Assembly: GCF_012273655.1 (NCBI RefSeq)
Contig: NZ_JAAWWP010000036.1
Coordinates: 1 to 41,491, forward strand
From: Streptomyces physcomitrii
GTDB lineage: Bacteria > Actinomycetota > Actinomycetes > Streptomycetales > Streptomycetaceae
Direction: 5' to 3'
Length of the DNA stretch: 41,491 nt
The first letter of the stretch is position 1, and every line of letters starts with the position of its first letter. Below are positions 38,344 through 41,491 of the stretch, piece by piece. A program made the translations under genes and the position numbers. Under the pieces are notes generated by a model. That model searched no databases and had not been told where the DNA came from. It saw only the letters and a program-made list of their open reading frames with translations.

Positions 38344-39180
38344 TCAGATGCCGACCTTGATGCGCGAGAAGCGCTTCAGGGTGACACCGGCCTCGGCGAG
38401 GACCTTCTCGACGTTCTTCTTGTTGTCGAGCGCGTACGGCTGGCCGAGGAGCGTGGCCTCCTTGAAGAAGCCGTTGACGCGACCCTCGACGATCTTGGGC
38501 AGCGCGGCCTCGGGCTTGCCCTCGGCGCGGGTGGTCTCCTCGGCGACGCGGCGCTCGGACTCGACGACCTCGGCCGGGACGTCCTCGCGGGAGAGGTACT
38601 TCGGCGCGAAGGCGGCGATGTGCTGCGCGATGCCCTTGGCGACCTCGGCGTCCGCCTTGTCCAGCTCCACGAGCACACCGATCTGCGGGGGCAGGTCGGG
38701 CATGGTGCGGTGCATGTACGCGGTGACGTAGCCGCCGGTGAACTGGGCGAAGCGGTCCAGGACGATCTTCTCGCCGAGGTTGGCGTTGGCCTCGTCGACG
38801 TACGCCTGGACGGTCTTGCCGGGCTCGATCTCGGAGGCGAGGAGCGCGGTGAGGTCGGCCGGGGAGGTCTTGGCGACGTGGGCGGCCAGCGCGTTCGCGA
38901 CGGCCTGGAACTTCTCGCCCTTGGCGACGAAGTCGGTCTCGCACTTCAGCTCGACGAGGACACCGGAGGTGTTGTCGTCGGCGATCAGGGAGACCACGGC
39001 GCCGTTCTCGGCGGAACGGCCCTCGCGCTTGGCGACGCCCTTCTGGCCCTTGATACGGAGCGCCTCGACGGCCTTGTCGACGTTGCCCTCGGCCTCGTCC
39101 AGCGCCTTCTTGCAGTCCATCATGCCGGCGCCGGTGAGCTCGCGGAGCTTCTTGACGTCAGCGGCGGTGTAGTTCGCCAT
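38344..39180 (-). CDS. tsf: translation elongation factor Ts
   Basis: 278-aa EF-Ts, the nucleotide exchange factor of EF-Tu. The N-terminal UBA-like domain (YTAADVKKLRELTGAGMMDCK) is followed by the TDFV exchange motif (ELKCETDFVAK) and the dimerisation core ending LKRFSRIKVGI. Full length. It lies 126 nt after rpsB, with two hairpins in the gap. The best Shine-Dalgarno, AGGAAAG, is far (about 14 nt) from the ATG, so initiation may rely on leader folding. Confidence 0.96.
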   Translation of the reverse strand: MANYTAADVKKLRELTGAGMMDCKKALDEAEGNVDKAVEALRIKGQKGVAKREGRSAENGAVVSLIADDNTSGVLVELKCETDFVAKGEKFQAVANALAAHVAKTSPADLTALLASEIEPGKTVQAYVDEANANLGEKIVLDRFAQFTGGYVTAYMHRTMPDLPPQIGVLVELDKADAEVAKGIAQHIAAFAPKYLSREDVPAEVVESERRVAEETTRAEGKPEAALPKIVEGRVNGFFKEATLLGQPYALDNKKNVEKVLAEAGVTLKRFSRIKVGI

Positions 39181-39218
39181 GATTGAAGAGAATCTTTCCT
39201 CGAAGTCTGGAAGATCGA

Positions 39219-39241
39219 GATCCGCGCGATCCACGCGGATC
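39219..39241 (-). promoter_or_regulatory. hairpin in the tsf leader
   Basis: GATCCGCG (39219-39226) and CGCGGATC (39234-39241), perfect 8-bp arms with a 7-nt loop, lie about 40 nt before the tsf ATG and directly after the larger 39250-39287 hairpin. Confidence 0.45.
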
Positions 39242-39249
39242 CACGGGGC

Positions 39250-39287
39250 GACGGCGGGAGCCCCCTTGTGGGGCGGCCCCCGCCGTC
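39250..39287 (-). terminator. hairpin attenuator/terminator between rpsB and tsf
   Basis: GACGGCGGG (39250-39258) and CCCGCCGTC (39279-39287) with further inner GC pairing. Its position 20 nt after the rpsB stop suggests partial termination that sets the S2:EF-Ts ratio. Confidence 0.65.
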
Positions 39288-39306
39288 GGCTACCGAACCT
39301 GTGCGG

Positions 39307-40224
39307 TCAGGCCTGCTCGTCCGTGGCCGGCTTCTCCGCGGCGGCCTCGGTCTCGGCCGGCTTCTCGTCCGCGGCCTCGGCCGGCTTCTCGTCAGCCGCA
39401 GCCTCGGCGGGCTTCTCCGCGGCCTCGTCGGCCGGCTTCTCGTCAGCCTTCTTCTCACCCTCGAGCAGGTCGCGCTCCCACTCGGCGAGCGGCTCGCCCG
39501 CGGCCTTCTCGCCCTCGGCCGCCTTGCCGGCGCCGGAACGGGCGATGAGGCCCTCGGCGACAGCGTCGGCGATCACACGGGTGAGCAGGGTGACGGAGCG
39601 GATCGCGTCGTCGTTGCCCGGGATCTTGTAGTCGACCTCGTCCGGGTCGCAGTTGGTGTCGAGGATGGCGACGACCGGGATGTTCAGCTTGCGCGCCTCG
39701 CCGACGGCGATGTGCTCCTTCTTGGTGTCCACGATCCAGACGGCGCTGGGCACCTTCTGCATCTCGCGGATACCGCCGAGGGTCTTCTCCAGCTTGGCCT
39801 TCTCGCGGGAGAGGACCAGGAGCTCCTTCTTGGTGAGGCCGGAGGCGGCCACATCCTCGAAGTCGATCTGCTCGAGCTCCTTCAGGCGCTGCAGGCGCTT
39901 GTAGACGGTCGAGAAGTTGGTGAGCATGCCGCCCAGCCAGCGCTGGTTGACGTACGGCATGCCGACGCGGGTCGCCTGCTCGGCGATGGCCTCCTGCGCC
40001 TGCTTCTTCGTACCGACGAACATGACCGTGCCGCCGTGGGCGACGGTCTCCTTGACGAACTCGTAGGCGCGGTCGATGTACGACAGCGACTGGAGCAGGT
40101 CGATGATGTAGATGCCGTTGCGCTCCGTGAAGATGAAACGCTTCATCTTCGGGTTCCAACGGCGGGTCTGGTGACCGAAGTGGACGCCGCTCTCCAGCAG
40201 CTCCCGCATCGTGACGACGGCCAT
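39307..40224 (-). CDS. rpsB: 30S ribosomal protein S2
   Basis: 305-aa S2. The core is canonical: MRELLESGVHFGHQTRRWNPK, FVGTKKQAQE, PYVNQRWLGGMLTNF, PVVAILDTNCDPDEVDYKIPG in parts. After residue ~250 there is an actinobacterial tail of Glu/Lys/Pro/Ala repeats (EKPADEA, DEKPAEA, EKPATDEQA; five EKPA words), encoded by a visibly repetitive DNA segment (about 39320-39450). ATG 40222-40224 has AGGAG about 10 nt upstream. A TACACT -10-like element (40388-40393, minus) would give a leader of about 160 nt, containing GC-rich dyads. Confidence 0.96.
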   Translation of the reverse strand: MAVVTMRELLESGVHFGHQTRRWNPKMKRFIFTERNGIYIIDLLQSLSYIDRAYEFVKETVAHGGTVMFVGTKKQAQEAIAEQATRVGMPYVNQRWLGGMLTNFSTVYKRLQRLKELEQIDFEDVAASGLTKKELLVLSREKAKLEKTLGGIREMQKVPSAVWIVDTKKEHIAVGEARKLNIPVVAILDTNCDPDEVDYKIPGNDDAIRSVTLLTRVIADAVAEGLIARSGAGKAAEGEKAAGEPLAEWERDLLEGEKKADEKPADEAAEKPAEAAADEKPAEAADEKPAETEAAAEKPATDEQA

Positions 40225-40422
40225 GGCCGTGTTCTCCTATGTGCTCGGTTGTCGCACCTGCCGGACGGCCGGCGCGCCTGACGCCCCGGCGCGCTGTGCC
40301 ACAAGGGACCGAGGAGCGCGGACACCGCCACAAAGGCTGAATGTCGGGGCGTGCGAAGTCGACCCGGTGACCCGGATCGCCAGAGGAAGTGTACGGGACC
40401 CGGGAGGCAGCGGGTGACGCCG

Positions 40423-40449
40423 TTGTCCACAACCCGCCAGTAGTCCACA
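40423..40449 (+). other. two DnaA-box-like nonamers between rpsB and the M23 gene
   Basis: TTGTCCACA (40423-40431) is a perfect match to the preferred Streptomyces DnaA box. TAGTCCACA (40441-40449) matches 8 of 9, same orientation, 18 bp apart. They lie upstream of the suspected rpsB promoter and 52-78 nt before the M23 gene start. Confidence 0.45.
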
Positions 40450-40500
40450 GATCCCCACCAAGATCCTCTTTGCCCCACTCCCCCACGGCATCCTCTCCCC

Positions 40501-41469
40501 ATGCGCACCACCACCCGCCCCGGCCCCTGGACCAGGGCCCTCCTCGGCCTCACCCTCACGGGAGCCCTCGGCGCCCCGGCCCTCGCGGCGGGGGTGGCGG
40601 CGGGGCCTGCCGTCTTCATGGATCCTCGGGCCGCTGGCACCGGGGGCAGGCAGCAGAGCGCGGGCCAGGAACAGCGGGCCCCGGAGCACGGGCTACGGGG
40701 CGGAGGCCAAGGGCAGGGCCAGAGCCAGAGCCCGCAAGGCGTCGGCTCGGCGGGGCTTGCGGGGAACGCTCGCGGGTTTTCCGGTGAGGTCGGCTGCGGC
40801 AGCGGGCGGGTGGCGGTGCGGGAAGTGCGGACCGGGACGGAGAGACAGCGGGCGGCAGCGAAAGGCCAGGCCGGAAACACACGGTCGGCGGGAACGCGCG
40901 CGCCAGGAGGCGGCGATATGCACGGGGGCGGATGCAGGGGCGGGCCGAGGGGCGGTGCGGGTGCGGGTGCGGGTGCGGAGAGTGAAGGTCGTGAAGGGGT
41001 GAGCCCGGGGCCCGTTCCGAGGGTCGGTCGGGTCTGGCCGATCGGCGTACGCCCCGCCCTCCTCCGGGGCTGGGAACCTCCCGCCACGCCCTATGGACGC
41101 GGCCATCGCGGAGTGGACCTGGCCGGTGCGCCCGGGGTGCCGGTGCGGACCATCGCGGAGGGCACGGTCACCTTCGCCGGTCAGGTCGCCGGACGAGGCG
41201 TCGTCGCGGTGGACCTCAAGGGCACCGGCGACCCACCGGTACGCACCACGTACGAACCGGTGACCGCACAAGTGAGAAAAGGGGACCAGGTGAGAGCGGG
41301 CCAGCGGCTCGGCGTACTGCAACCCCCGGGAGGGCACTGCGGCGGAGTGAGCTGCCTGCACTGGGGTGCCCGGATCGGCGAGGAGTACCTCGACCCGCGA
41401 TCGCTGCTGCCCCCGTGGCTGTTGAGGCGGGGGGCGTCACGGCTGCTGCCGGTTTGGGGGGTGGAGTAG
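40501..41469 (+). CDS. secreted M23/LytM-type peptidase-like protein
   Basis: 322-aa secreted protein. The signal peptide is RALLGLTLTGALGAPALA. A ~135-residue Gly/Gln/Arg-rich, rare-codon segment follows (about residues 40-165, including a GCGGGT hexamer repeat near 40955). The C-terminal M23 domain has HRGVD (His202, Asp206) and, in place of HxH, CLHWG (Cys285, His287). In canonical M23 enzymes both motif residues are His. GHCGGVSCLHWGARIG resembles a group common in actinobacteria. Zinc binding through Cys is possible, or the domain may be a non-catalytic cell-wall binder. ATG 40501 lacks a Shine-Dalgarno; CATCCT ends 6 nt before it. Divergent from rpsB. Confidence 0.82.
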   Translation: MRTTTRPGPWTRALLGLTLTGALGAPALAAGVAAGPAVFMDPRAAGTGGRQQSAGQEQRAPEHGLRGGGQGQGQSQSPQGVGSAGLAGNARGFSGEVGCGSGRVAVREVRTGTERQRAAAKGQAGNTRSAGTRAPGGGDMHGGGCRGGPRGGAGAGAGAESEGREGVSPGPVPRVGRVWPIGVRPALLRGWEPPATPYGRGHRGVDLAGAPGVPVRTIAEGTVTFAGQVAGRGVVAVDLKGTGDPPVRTTYEPVTAQVRKGDQVRAGQRLGVLQPPGGHCGGVSCLHWGARIGEEYLDPRSLLPPWLLRRGASRLLPVWGVE

Positions 41470-41491
41470 GGCCTGGGGGGGTGTGGGGGTG

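Noticed and set aside
1..41491. Mobile elements, tRNA, rRNA and CRISPR arrays
   Set aside because: No transposase or integrase motifs, no tRNA cloverleaf sequence and no regularly spaced identical repeats with unique spacers were seen; the 41-bp array has no unique-spacer structure.

Overview
This is a high-GC (clearly above 70%) actinobacterial chromosome segment, almost certainly Streptomyces or a very close relative. The evidence is strongly GC-biased third codon positions, abundant GTG starts, a cluster of secreted peptidases (streptogrisin, chymotrypsin-fold and snapalysin types), one rare TTA leucine codon placed in a regulatory gene, and conserved core gene order: ispG-rseP-dxr at the left end and rlmN-cdsA-frr-pyrH-tsf-rpsB at the right end. 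No transposase, integrase, CRISPR array, rRNA or tRNA was seen. The window reads as ordinary chromosome with an accessory-flavoured middle.

Left part (1-7441, all minus strand): start of ispG, the membrane protease gene rseP and dxr (isoprenoid MEP pathway plus site-2 protease), a GNAT acetyltransferase, a large acyl-CoA dehydrogenase and an aldehyde dehydrogenase. Next (7731-14547) come a PucR-type regulator, an orphan membrane-anchored VirD4/TraG-like ATPase, gabT and a PAP2 membrane phosphatase. The aldehyde dehydrogenase, the PucR regulator, gabT and a second aldehyde dehydrogenase at 23446-24900 together suggest GABA/putrescine catabolism. No polyamine transporter gene lies beside them.

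Middle (14663-29295): a small unknown protein, a NADAR protein, a streptogrisin-like protease preceded by a 41-bp degenerate tandem repeat, a DUF4190 membrane protein, an adenosine-deaminase-family protein (probably 6-aminodeoxyfutalosine deaminase of menaquinone synthesis), a glycerophosphodiesterase-like protein, a LysR regulator with a TTA codon, and a divergent pair of secreted proteases with a palindromic motif between them. The second aldehyde dehydrogenase, a degenerate ABC ATPase with an FtsX-like permease, a VOC protein and a LOG-family protein follow.

Right part (29324-41469): an MDMPI-fold protein and a complete thiamine ABC transporter operon headed by a TPP riboswitch, then rlmN, cdsA, frr, pyrH, tsf and rpsB (lipid synthesis and translation), and finally a divergent secreted M23-type peptidase. 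Two DnaA-box-like nonamers lie between rpsB and the M23 gene.

Regulatory architecture is unusually readable. Long perfect hairpins sit at all four convergent gene ends. Several genes have a -10-like hexamer 6-8 nt before the start codon and no Shine-Dalgarno, which suggests leaderless mRNAs. Several inverted or direct repeats lie where operators would be expected.
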